A stretch of DNA of 43,779 nucleotides from a virus. The DNA lies in IMG/VR virus record IMGVR_UViG_3300025133_000224, positions 1 to 43,779 of that record; one strand, written 5' to 3'. Of the stretch, positions 22,355 through 34,000 are shown piece by piece (within the stretch, counting starts at the first letter, position 1; each line of letters opens with the position of its first letter). The notes beneath the pieces are model-generated. The model saw nothing but the letters and a program-made list of their open reading frames with translations, did no database searches and had not been told where the DNA came from. A program made the translations under genes and the position numbers.

Positions 22355-22491
22355 TGGGCTTTAATTTCACTTTCCAATATGGAATGACATACTTTTAAGA
22401 CTAACGACAGTAACTATGTTTACCTAGGGATTAAAAATATGAAAAGAAATAAGGGATAAATGAAAGAGGTTGGCTAAACCTTAAAGCCCAT
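22354..22491 (+). promoter_or_regulatory. Structured element closed by an 11-bp stem before membrane mini-genes
   Basis: ATGGGCTTTAA (22354-22364) is perfectly complementary to TTAAAGCCCAT (22481-22491). Inside, TTCCA/TGGAA and AGGTT/AACCT (22467-22471/22477-22481) form hairpins. The rest of the gap to 22574 has GGGGGGACT...GGGGTCCCTCC-like complementary bits and no gene. It is probably a folded leader of the following mini-gene group. Confidence 0.5.
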
Positions 22492-22574
22492 GGATTAAAC
22501 CAAAGCAATGTGGGGGGACTATTTATAAGATACTCCTTATTGGGGTCCCTCCATTATTGTAAACAGGAGATATT

Positions 22575-22724
22575 ATGATGATAATTGATATACCAGGATG
22601 GTTGATATATATTACAATTCTTGGTTTTGATCTTTTCTTATTCACAATAGGTTCATTGGCGTTTTTAATGCTATTTTCTATTGTGCTTGAATGGATTAAA
22701 CGAACAATTCAAAGGAGAACATAA
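22575..22724 (+). CDS. Small membrane protein, 49 aa
   Basis: CAGGAGA lies seven bases before the ATG pair. The product is MMIIDIPGWLIYITILGFDL followed by a second hydrophobic stretch (LFTIGSLAFLMLFSIVLEW) and a basic tail. One long or two short membrane helices are expected, with the basic end in the cytoplasm. The stop overlaps the next ATG. Function unknown. Confidence 0.6.
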   Translation: MMIIDIPGWLIYITILGFDLFLFTIGSLAFLMLFSIVLEWIKRTIQRRT

Positions 22725-22852
22725 TGGCAAGACCTAAAGGTTCTAAAAATAAAAAGAAAAATATTTCACATAACTTCAGAGGCTCAGAAGACATATTCTG
22801 GTCTAGAGTAGTTAAAGGTGTTAAAGTTTTTTTACAATCACCATTTAAATAA
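22724..22852 (+). CDS. Very basic mini-protein, 42 aa
   Basis: It begins MARPKGSKNKKKNISHNFRG, rich in Lys/Arg, and ends in a short amphipathic stretch (WSRVVKGVKVFLQSPFK). The MxRPKGSKNKK start is a common motif of small DNA-binding or ribosome-associated phage proteins, but the function is unknown. The start overlaps the upstream stop (TAATG) and AAAGGAG lies just upstream. Confidence 0.6.
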   Translation: MARPKGSKNKKKNISHNFRGSEDIFWSRVVKGVKVFLQSPFK

Positions 22853-22863
22853 ATGGAGTTAAT

Positions 22864-23085
22864 ATGAGATATTATTGGGAAGCTTTATTTAGCGCAGAAT
22901 ATTTCCCATATTGGGAATTTACTATGCTAATGATGTTGTGTTTACAGTTAAGTATGCTGTGGAGAATGAATAGGATAGAAAGTAAAATAGATGACTCTAC
23001 AAAAGTAAGGGGAATAAATGGACTCATCGGACAAGGAGGGTGGAAAAGAAAAAAGAATTACTCAAGCAAAGATAAAGGACGTTGA
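22864..23085 (+). CDS. Small membrane protein with basic tail, 73 aa
   Basis: TGGAGT precedes the ATG. An aromatic N-terminus (RYYWEALFSAEYFPYWEF) leads into one membrane helix (TMLMMLCLQLSMLWRM) and a long basic cytoplasmic tail. The next gene starts inside its last 68 bases. No family recognised. Confidence 0.6.
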   Translation: MRYYWEALFSAEYFPYWEFTMLMMLCLQLSMLWRMNRIESKIDDSTKVRGINGLIGQGGWKRKKNYSSKDKGR

Positions 23086-23317
23086 GTTCTTCTTAGGGAA
23101 AGAATGGATTGACCATGGTGTTATACAAAGAGATAAGTCAATAGATACTTGGCGATCAATATCAAGATCGGCTTATCAACCAAATAAATGCCCTATGTGT
23201 AAAAGATATTGGCACAAAGTAAGGGGTAGAACTACTTTGGAAGAAAAATACCTTAGTCAATCCATTTTTGGCGGAGTCCCAATTAAGAAGACAATCTGTT
23301 CAGAATGCGATAAGTGA
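23018..23317 (+). CDS. Zinc-ribbon protein, last early gene, 99 aa
   Basis: AAGGGGA sits five bases before the ATG, so the 68-base overlap with the previous gene is real. A charged N-terminus is followed by NKCPMCKRYWHKVRGR and KKTICSECDK, forming a C-x2-C...C-x2-C zinc ribbon. It ends the plus-strand block 20 bases before the converging late gene. Function unknown. Confidence 0.65.
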   Translation: MDSSDKEGGKEKRITQAKIKDVEFFLGKEWIDHGVIQRDKSIDTWRSISRSAYQPNKCPMCKRYWHKVRGRTTLEEKYLSQSIFGGVPIKKTICSECDK

Positions 23318-23336
23318 TTTTTTTTTAAATTCACAA
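23318..23336. terminator. T-rich gap between converging blocks
   Basis: Only 19 bases separate the two stops. They hold a run of eight or nine T after GTGA and an imperfect complement (AAATTCAC). A weak bidirectional terminator is possible, but no strong stem is present. Confidence 0.3.
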
Positions 23337-25052
23337 CTAAAAAGCGGGCTCTTCTTCAGGCGTAGCCATATGTAGAAGTCCAGGTCCAGCGAGACCGAAT
23401 TTAAGATTTTGGTTTATAAGTTTTTTATAAGCTGGGGGAACTGACTCTAAAATTGGATCAATATATTGACTTGATGTAAAACCTAAACCTAGATCAGGTC
23501 TTATTGGATCGCTCAAGCCCTGTGCTTTTCTCATATTCGTTATAATAGAATTATGTATATCAACTGCTGACATAGAAGTTGGGTTCATATAGTTAGGATC
23601 TCCTAATGTTAGCATATGCTGATAAGTAAAAGGTGGTTTTTCAGTTCCATAACCAATATTCCCTTTTTCCAATGCCTGTACTCTACCAGGCTTAGCTTGT
23701 AATCTAACAGCAGAGAACATGCCTTTCTTTCTCCATAAATCATAAAGAGCCTTAGGTATAGGAATATTTGGCATAGTTGCACCGTGTATATTCCCAAACC
23801 CCATAGGAACAGTGCCTCCTATTTCATCTAATTCTGTCTTTCTGAGGCTAACACCTTTATCATAAGCCGAAATTTTATGTGGATACTTTTGATCCCAAAC
23901 ATCACCTAAGGTTTGCCTCATTCTATTTTGTTCAAAATTTCTATATAATGGATCAGACTTAATATCTTCTAGAAATTTCAAATGTTTTTGTATGGCGCGT
24001 GGTCCCTGTTGCTCTATTCTTGCTAAATTACTTATATCAAATAACCTAAAACCCCCTGGTGTTACTCCTATGTCCATTAGGGAGTATGGATTAATATCTT
24101 TTTGATATTTCAGAACCCTTTCTAGGACTTCACCTAAGTTCATAGCAGTCACTTGTTCTTTTGTAAAATGTTGAGCATCGGGAATATCTATATCAGCCAT
24201 TCTAGCATCTATATCACCAAATTGTGTTGTATATCCTCCTTTATTGGCTATTCTCAAATTCCCAAAGCCAGGATAAGGTGTATTATCTACAAGTGCTGGA
24301 AAATCTTCACCCATATCTAATAATCTTTGCCTATATTCAGAAATTGGCATATTAATAAGCTTTTGATTTGACTGATTCCAAAATGGTATTTTTTGAGATA
24401 GACCATGGACTCCTTGACCTATTGAAGCACCACTTCTCTGGAAATCCCCTAACTTTATCACAGAACCACGAATATTTCCTTGTGCTATCAAATCTATAAT
24501 ACCCTGAAAACCTCCAATATCTTCACCCACCCATTGGGAAACTAATTTATCAACGTCATTATATGATGTATGATCAGATGGCTTAGCGTATTTACCGTAA
24601 GTCTGTATTTTAGGTGCTCCACCACCATAAGCATCAGATGGTATTCGTTTTGATAAACCACTATCAAATCTTCCAGCAACTACACCAGTTAATAAACCAA
24701 GTAAAGGATGTACCTCTGCAGCAGCTCCAGCTGCGGTTTCAACAAGATTGCCTATAGGGGTGGGTAATATTGGAAGACCAGGCATCATATCCTGTTGGGG
24801 AGAAGATACCTCATCCCAACTAATTGCCTCTGGATTATTTATATCATTATATTTGAACTTTGATGACCATGTATCTATAACTCTTTCGTGACGCCTGAGC
24901 CCCTTTTTTGTTATAGGTTTACCATCTACAGTAATATATCTGCTTTGCTTTTTCCCTTCAGCCTTAGATGGATCAAAAAGATGACCTAATCCCAAGGCTT
25001 CAAATAGCTTTTTATACATAGTAGGGGCTGGGAATGGAGGTAAAGATGGCAT
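23337..25052 (-). CDS. Unknown virion-type protein, 571 aa
   Basis: The last late gene. It starts MPSLPPFPAPTMYKKLFEAL, has a Gly/Ala/Pro-rich segment (GNLVETAAGAAAEVHPLLGL) around residues 100-130, then long mixed alpha/beta regions with many Tyr, Pro and Asp residues and no recognised catalytic motif. Its start overlaps the stop of the giant polymerase-like gene, so the two are coupled and probably made in similar amounts. It may be co-packaged with that protein, which is inference. Confidence 0.65.
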   Translation of the reverse strand: MPSLPPFPAPTMYKKLFEALGLGHLFDPSKAEGKKQSRYITVDGKPITKKGLRRHERVIDTWSSKFKYNDINNPEAISWDEVSSPQQDMMPGLPILPTPIGNLVETAAGAAAEVHPLLGLLTGVVAGRFDSGLSKRIPSDAYGGGAPKIQTYGKYAKPSDHTSYNDVDKLVSQWVGEDIGGFQGIIDLIAQGNIRGSVIKLGDFQRSGASIGQGVHGLSQKIPFWNQSNQKLINMPISEYRQRLLDMGEDFPALVDNTPYPGFGNLRIANKGGYTTQFGDIDARMADIDIPDAQHFTKEQVTAMNLGEVLERVLKYQKDINPYSLMDIGVTPGGFRLFDISNLARIEQQGPRAIQKHLKFLEDIKSDPLYRNFEQNRMRQTLGDVWDQKYPHKISAYDKGVSLRKTELDEIGGTVPMGFGNIHGATMPNIPIPKALYDLWRKKGMFSAVRLQAKPGRVQALEKGNIGYGTEKPPFTYQHMLTLGDPNYMNPTSMSAVDIHNSIITNMRKAQGLSDPIRPDLGLGFTSSQYIDPILESVPPAYKKLINQNLKFGLAGPGLLHMATPEEEPAF

Positions 25053-28000
25053 TAGTCTTCTCTTATCATTTTACCTATCTTATGTAATGGAATGCCAAAC
25101 ATCAATTCTGCAACCATTTCTGGTCTTTCTGCTGATTTATATGCACTTCTAGCCAATCTACCAAATGGGAACAAGGTATGAACATAATAGCTCGTATAAG
25201 CGTCCCAATCTCCATTAATCATAGCAGTAAGTGGTGGTATAACTGTTCTCCATATAGGACCAGTAACAGTTTGTAATGGTGCTAATGCTGGATGTGGATA
25301 AGCACTAAAGAAAGCCCTTTCCCTTTCCTTTACATCACCAAATAACCAATCTGCTGTGTCTTGCAAATAAGACATTGGTGGTGGAAGCGTACTATCAAAA
25401 ATAGAACTAACAAATATATTAGCTAAAGCGACAACTGTCATGTCTTGAACAAGCATTCTTTTTACTCTATCCATGCTCTGTGGGTCATTAAACCCGTATC
25501 TAGCAGCCATTTGAAAAGTATGTTTTCTAAATCTTATGGAATTCCATGCAAATGGTTGGAATCGAGTGAATATTTTACCTAATGATGAACTAACTGCTTC
25601 TGGTCTATTGACATTGTGATATAAGAACTGTGTTGCTTCAACGCCTTTTATTGCCATTTGAATCAAATAAGGATTATCAAAAGCTAAATCGGGTATAATT
25701 TGCCCCAATGTTTCCCTGGCATGTAGATAATGCGCCATAAAAGCATCAGCTCTAAGCTTTCTTTCAGAATTACGCATAAAAAGACCACCAGCTTGAACAA
25801 TTTTATCTGGTAACTTATGTTTTCTTGAAAGCTCCGTAAGTGTTTTATCACTCATATTTGGATCAGAACGAAATTTCTTAAAAACATCATTGAAAAAAGG
25901 TGTTAATTGATCTAAACTGAAGCGTTTGTCCATTTGTGCTTCAGTAACATAAAAAGACTCCAGAGCACCCTGTTCTGCTACGAATCGTCTTATAGTAGTC
26001 TTATCTGTTATAGGGGTGCCATCAGTTAATTTAGCCCCTTTAAACACATTAGCTAATAACCATTTAGTATCCCAAGATTTCCTAAAATTCCTTAACCCTG
26101 TATTAGTAATAGTATTCTGGCTACCACCCATTACATTACCAAGGGCAGTCTTAGGATGGGCAAGAAGAGATATCAATGACCATTTTGCTTCCACTCTTCC
26201 TATATTATTCAATATTTGAAACAGAACTTGCTGTCTTGCTTCTTCAGTTTGTGGCAATTCTCCATAAAATGGAAGCTTTGGTACTTTCTCCGTTCCAAAC
26301 CATGTCTGTGATTTTTTATCCAACCATTGCATAATATTCTGATCAGACAAACGATATTCTAATGTATTTACACCAAATCCTTTCTTTAGAGAATGGTCTT
26401 TTTTCAATGCTTCCCTAAAATTAGAAATATGTTTTTTAACATCATCATCGTCACTTTTCTTATTTTTACTTATATAAGTCTCAAGTTCCATTACTTCAAT
26501 TTTACTTAACCCTACTAATTCACGCGGAATTACCATAGGGCGTTTCATTAGTTTGTGTGCAAACTTTCTCATATGTAAAATCCACGGTTCTTTTACATCA
26601 CTAGGTAATGGATTATTTTTTTCATAATTATTAATCAATTTACGACCAATCATTGAGTTCATATTTTTAAAAAAAGAACCAATCCATTGATTAGTATACG
26701 CTTCAATAACATCAAAGCTATAACTAAAATGTGGCATTGGAGTTTCGCTTCGCATACTTCCTGTACCTGGACGTGATCCAAATTGCAAGTCTACCCAATC
26801 AGACTTTTCTCTAAATCTTTTATTAAGCCAATTAATACCCCATTCGCTATGCAAATCTCCATCTTCCACTCTTGATCCAGTAAAATTTTCAAAATCCTTT
26901 AATTGTAGAGCGAGTTTTTCTTTAATAGTCTGTTCCCTTGTCTTTCTTTTAGCATCAGGAACAAGACCCATGGCAGACCTAATCTCGAATTCATCTGGTT
27001 TATATTTATTTTTAATATTATATTTAGTTAAATCAGCCTTACCATCTTTTGCTAAATCTGTAAAAAACTGAGTTAAAGCCTTTTTTAACTGAACCTGTTC
27101 ATTCTTAATCCAAACTCTTAACTTTTTCTTATCATGCATCATTTGAGGGAAATATTCAGTAACAAAACGACCTGCAGTATCTTTTTCTCCAATGCGACCT
27201 ATCCCTACCCATGCATTTTTATTATTAATGGCTTCTTCACCTGGAATATTAGGCTCTCTAAATTCATTTCTAAATGCCATAGCTTCTTTACTATTGGGAT
27301 TAATTTTTTTTGCATTAATAATCTCTTCTAAGGCAATCTCATATTGTATTCTATTAACAAGTTCAACGCTTAAAGGATTATCTCTCCTCCCAACTAATAC
27401 CCTAAAAGGTCTACTACCCTCTCTTGCCCCCTCATCTGTAACTTTCTTTTGAAAGTTTTCTATATCAAATCTTCCCCATTTATTATATCTTACTAAATCA
27501 TGTATAACTAATCCACCATTAGTATATTCAAGAGAGCTATCTATTCTTGACCAATCAATTTTTTCCCATTCGCCATCTTCATTAATTAATCCAGCACCTA
27601 CCCATTTTTCATAAAGTCCCTTTCCGAAATAATCAGACATTTGATCTACTATATCTGTCATTAACTCATCGCCTGTCTTCTCAACAGATTTACCACCCCT
27701 TGTTACTTTAAATATTCTATCCCTATATCTATTATACAAATCTTGAGAATCACCCCATTCTTTACCATAGAAAGCCAATTGTTCTGGACCGCTTCTATCA
27801 AAATTCATCTTTTTAATAGCCAACTCAAAAAGGTCAGAAAAACTATTCATGCCATCTTCTAGGGCTTCTACTTCTCCTTTTACAGTAATAGAATTAAATA
27901 AGTCTTCAACAGCTGTATTCTTTACGGAATCTTCCACCTGGCGCAAGGCGTTACCTGATTTTTGTAAATAGGTCATAGTAGATACAGGAACTTTAATATG

Positions 28001-31000
28001 AGTAAGACCCATTGACCCATCTACATTCTTAAATGGTATTTGCATTCTATAAAGTGTATTCAAATCATGTCCAGACATCCGTTCTCCAACGGTTGAAGGA
28101 AACCAATATGCAAAAAGTTTTTTGTAAACTGAATCCGTAGCTGAGCCATTGACTATTTCTTTTAAAAATCTGTCGAAGTTACGTATGTCGTCCCATGTAG
28201 CATTTTTTATAGATGTAGTACCTGTCCAACCCTGGTCTACTTTCATAAGAGTATACAAATCTTCAAACCTGAGCACTGCCCCTTCTGGAAGTTCTTTTAA
28301 TGATGATAATATACTGGGCAAAGATTTTAATTTTACATCAGGAGGAATTGTTACATAATCAGGATCAAGTTCTGTAACTGAAAAATCTTTATCGAACAAT
28401 CTATCAATATCTTTACGGTTAGATTCAAATGCCTCTACCTTGTCTTGTATATCGCCTGGTTTTACATCGGTACTTTCTCTAAAGAAAAACTCTGGTTCAA
28501 TATTCTTAAATTTCTCAGGAACAGTATTATTGAGTAAATCAAATGTGTCAGCGTATCCTTTCATCCATTCTGTCATAAACCTATCTGGGATACTTGTAAG
28601 TGACCATACAAAACGTGGGATAGTAGTAGTATTATAATAGTCTTTCAGATTTTGCAATCTTTGTTCATAATAAGCAACACTCTCAAGTTTACCATTTTTT
28701 TCAGCAGTTGCTTTTTGATTTTCTAAAGTTCTACGAACACTCTCTATCTTAAAAGCTTGTGGCTTCAAACTACTTAACAAATGGGAAAAATAATAATCAA
28801 CAGCTACTTCTGAGCTGATACCGTATTCTTTAGCAGTCTCAGATATTTCAGCAATATCTCTAAGTACTCTTTGATCAGCAGCCTCCATACTTTTAAGTAT
28901 AGGTTCGCCAAGTTCTTTATTGTATGTCATCCTAAAGGCTACTTTAACTGTCTCAGCAGCCTTTGCTATATAATCTCTAAAAATTATAAAATCATTTTCT
29001 GGTTTCTCAGATGGAATTTTGCCATCAACAATATCCTGAACTTTTTCAGACCATACTTTTGCAATCATTGATTCTTTTTGGCTAAGGTCTTTTATATCGG
29101 CTCCACCCATTATTTTAACAGCGACCTTATTAATATCATCCCATGGAACATTACCTCTTTTGGTTTTTACTTCCAAACCAGCATTCTCCATTACCTTCTC
29201 TAAGCGAGCACCTTTATCTACTAAACGTAAACCACTAAAGATATCATAGCTATCATTAATCCTATAATCTCGCTCAACAGATGCCTTTACTCTTGTTATT
29301 GGCTTATCTACGCCACTTTTACTTTCGCCTTGTCTAAAATTAGAATAAATAGCATTAAATGTTTTTTGTATAGATTTCCCAATGTCTGGATATCTTGCTT
29401 CAATTAGAGTTAGTCCAGTTTCAGAATCGGGCGGAGCACTAGCTTCCCATATGAAATCAGCCATAGCTTTCTTTCCATCGGTAATCCTTGCTCCCTTTAC
29501 TGTTCTATACTCAGGATGCTTTTCCATAGTTTTATGTACTCTGTCATAATCAACATGTATATAATTAGGCTGAACTATTAAGCCTTTTCGTGCTATATAT
29601 CTAAGTACATCTGGATTCTTAAAAAGATTCTCACTTAATAAGCGAATAGAATCTCTAAAGTTTTTATAATTAAAATAACCTAAGGGATTAGTGTTTATTT
29701 CGTTTGCAGCCATCTTTGCTGCTATATCAGAAACAGAGTCCATAAAATCAGGTGGTGTTCTGTGCTTTTTTAATACATCTTGCACCTGATTTAATGACCA
29801 TTTTTGATTGTAATCAAAATTATAACCAAATAATTTATTATTTAGTTCAGTAATACTACCATATTCCATAGAATTCTTAAGCATCCAAAATTTAGGACTA
29901 TCAATGGGGCTACCTGCTTTAAGCGGGGTAAACTTTAAATTTTTAAAAGCTGAATTAAATAATATCTCAGTAATTTCTTGCGGTCCAGCCATACGATAAT
30001 AATTAGCAGAGTCAGCAGTTCTACTGGTAGCTTCAACTCCAACTACATAATACCCTTCTGGTCCTTTTAAGAAATCCTCAGTTGTTGTTCCAGTTAAACG
30101 ACCAAGCTCTTTACCTTTTTTACTATAAACCTTTATATCCAGCTTGCCTTTTTTATTGAAAATAATATCAGAGAGCATAGTATTCAAAAGAGACTTAGTA
30201 TTTACAACTGTACCCATAGCACGCTTTCCAAAATAAGAAGACTGACCAGCTTTCATTAGGGCACCTGGGTCCCATTGTGATATTGGATTTTGATTTACAT
30301 ACATTTCCTCACTGATACCATTGACTAATTTTGTATCTAAATGACTTCCAAAAAGCTGATCAAACTTTTTTGCCTTATTTTCAAAAAATACTTTCTTACC
30401 TTTATACGTAGTCTCTAAAAAAGAATCATTCTTAATCAAATCGTTCATATAATCTTTAGGAAGCCCCTGGTAAAAGAATGTCTTGTCTCCATCTACATCA
30501 GCACCATCAATATAAAAATGATCTCGACCTCTCATATAAATACCCCAATCATTGATATTTACATCGTTATCTACAAATCCATCGAACAATAATGCCCTTG
30601 TTCCACTAATAGCATTGGCTGGAACGCGCATAACAGCAAACATAAGTTTTTGTCTCATCTGACCAAGAACTTCATCTGTAACTTTTGGATCAGCTTGGGC
30701 ATCTTGAAATTCATCCCACGCTTTCTCAAGTTTTGTTGTTTTTCCACCTATCCAATCTATGGTCATATTCTTGTGGTCATGACCCATCATAAAATGACCA
30801 ACTTTTTTATTGACTAACTTTCCATCTTGTAAAAATTGATATTTACTATTCTTTTTTATTCCACCAGTAGCCATTTCCATAATTGGATCAACACCAGCTA
30901 CCCATCCACTACCAGAATAATCCCAATCTGGATGGGTAAATCTTTTTAATCTATAATTATGGACCACTTTCTGATATAAATCCATATTAATAATAGATGC

Positions 31001-34000
31001 TAAAGGATTGTATCCTGTACTTTTATACCATTTCTCATAAGAATTAGCATAATCTTGTAATTCATTCACATATTCAGAGTCATAGAACTCTTCATCTGCT
31101 TCCATCTCTTTTATCTTTTTAAAAATCTCAAGATTAAGCTCTTTATGAAGAATATGCGTTGGGTCATTAATAATTTTAACAAAATCAGAATCAGCAATAT
31201 CTCGTATATTGAAATCTTTAGGCTTTGTAGCCGAAGTATTAGTTTCCAGTTCCTTGATATACTCATTAGCAACATCAGTACCATACATAGTCTTATGATG
31301 CACGGCATCCATAAAACCAGTATAACCTTTTTGGCTCATTGTCATTCTATCAAAAAATGAATGCATCTGTTTCTTAATGGTAACAGGCTTAGATGAATGG
31401 CGATCACCATATACACCAAAATTGATTCTAAAATCTTTTACTTTCATCTCCAAAGATGGTCCCTTATTACCTACAATTTCAAAAGTTCCATCCTTTTTCG
31501 CCCTTCCGTTATATATCCTTGAACCTTCGGGTATAGCTTTAGCTGCAGAAGTCACTATAATCATCGAATTTGGGTCCTTTAAGGCTGTATCGTAAGCAGA
31601 CCTAGATGGATGTATACCTCCCTTAACTAAGAAGAGTTTTCCGTCTATTTCAACAGCAACAGAAGGCTTTAAATGTGATGCTTGCATACCTGCAAATCCA
31701 TTCTTTTCAATAAATCTATTCATCAATTCAGAATGCATCACAACCCAGCCATCAACCTTACTTTCCCAGGGCATTTCTACAACATCGCCTTTGTCATTTA
31801 CAGTAAGGAATGTCTCTGGTTCTTTACCATCCACATTAAGAAACTTCTTTATACCTTTTTTTATATCCCCAATAAGGTTTTTTTCTGCTTCCATAAGATA
31901 GACTTTAACCTTCCCATCTGGAGCAATATCTTCAAAGCCTTCAGGGGATTGCATAAAAGCACCTCTAGATGCAAATAAAGACTCACGTTTTACCCTTGCA
32001 ACTGCTGATTTAAAATCATAGTTCTTTTCATGTAAATAATTAGATTTAAAAGAAGACTCAAAGACTTGGGTAAGAAATAAGTCATTAAAATCAACCAGCG
32101 GATCAAATCCCATAGTCTCAAGCCATACTTGCTTACCTTTTGTTAGGAATTTCTTTATCAAAGCTTCTGGGATATTTGCATTCTTTGATATTTCTGAGAT
32201 AAGATCACTTGTACTAGAAGTAAATGTATCTTTATGGAATTTATAAATACGAACTACACCGCCATCTTTCTTGGGTATTTTTAAATAAAACTCACCTACT
32301 GGCTTAGTTTTATCGCCTTTTGCAGTCCATAGCCATTTCATTACACCCAGCCAATCGCTTTTCATCATTTCTGGAACATATTTTCCAGCATGGACATCTA
32401 ATTTTTTATCCCAAGGCTTAAATTCATAATACACGCCCTTTTCACTCTTAACGCCTTCCCCAAATTCCCTAACAGTAATCTTATCAGACCATAATCCTTT
32501 CTCTCTATTAATAACCTCATCCGCTGATGGAGGTTCAGATGAAACTTTCTTCTTTCTAAGCCAATTAAATCCCCAAATAGCTCCCGTTTCTTTAGTTGTG
32601 GCATTATAACTAATCATAGGTTTCAGTTCACTTTGAGAAAGCCTAGTAAATGTTTGATACAAACCGCCTTTCATTTCTGGGGTAATATGTATTTCTGGGA
32701 ATCTATTAGTTATAGCTACAGTAAAATCATCAACAAGCTTTTCAACTGATTGGTTTTTAGGAGCCATAGTATTATAAAATTCTATGATAGACCCAAGAAC
32801 TTCATCTGGGTTATGGCTAGTGTCTTTTGTCGCTTCCTGTACTTGATTTAAAAAGCGTTTTAATATTGGGGTACTTGAAACTTCGGGTTGGTCAGGATCG
32901 AGTCTGTTTTCTGCTTTAATAATATCCTGAGCAGTAGTTATTACCTCTTCGTGTGGTCGTTTTTCAAAATACTCTGTTATTGCTCTTTCTAATGGGTCTA
33001 TATCTCCAGTTTTAACTGCTTCAATTTCTGTTTCAGTTAAGCCCTCTATCATTTTTCTAGATTCACTAGGCAGTTCTTCTCCTGTAACAATAGCCTTAGC
33101 TAACCTATCAACAATCATACTTGAGCCAACTTCAGCCAAATGTTGTTTAGGTACAATTTCTAATACTTCTGCTTGAGCCTCGGCTATTTCATGTGGCTTT
33201 AAGTCCTTGACTTTTTTTCTATATGTATCTGCTACTCTATCTTTAGCTTCTTCAAAGGCTGGTTTGATTTTATGAGCCATAACAAGAGCTGACTCAGATA
33301 TATCTCCAGTATCAGATACTACCTGAGTGGAATCTTTATACATCTCTCCAATATGATTGGTGAATGCTTCTCTTACTAAGTCTTGAGATTCTTCTGGTAA
33401 TTTTTCAAATCTATCACCATGTAACATAGTGCGTTGATCTTCAAAAGTATAAACAGGCTTACCATCTTCAGCTTTTTCATTAAAACTATTAAAGTATTTA
33501 TTAGCCTCTCTATGAACAACGCCAGTTGCATTCCAACCGAACCAACCACCAAGTAGATATTCGTATATTTGAGTAGCAGTAGGGGCACCTTGTAATGAAG
33601 CCATACCACCCTGGAATGCTGACCCTGCTAGACCTTTCACTAATTGATCAGAATATTTCCACAACTTATCTCTACCCGTCTTGGCGATATTAGGATTCTT
33701 ATGTCCAACCATTTTGCCAATATTAACAAAATTGCCTAATCCACCAAACCAGCCACCAGCAACAGCACCAAAAAGGAAATTGTTCATTTCATCATCTTCA
33801 CCATTGAATAATCCACTTACTGTACTGGCTATTGCTAAATGCTCTGCCTGCAAACCTATATCTAAGGCTTTACCTTTGCCAGTAGCTTTACCTAGATATT
33901 TGGCAGCTTCCCATCCAGATTTAGCTATTAAATTCCTTGTTTTATCTGCAACATAATCTCCAGCTGCTAAAGGAATAGATTTTAATGGGACTTGATATTT

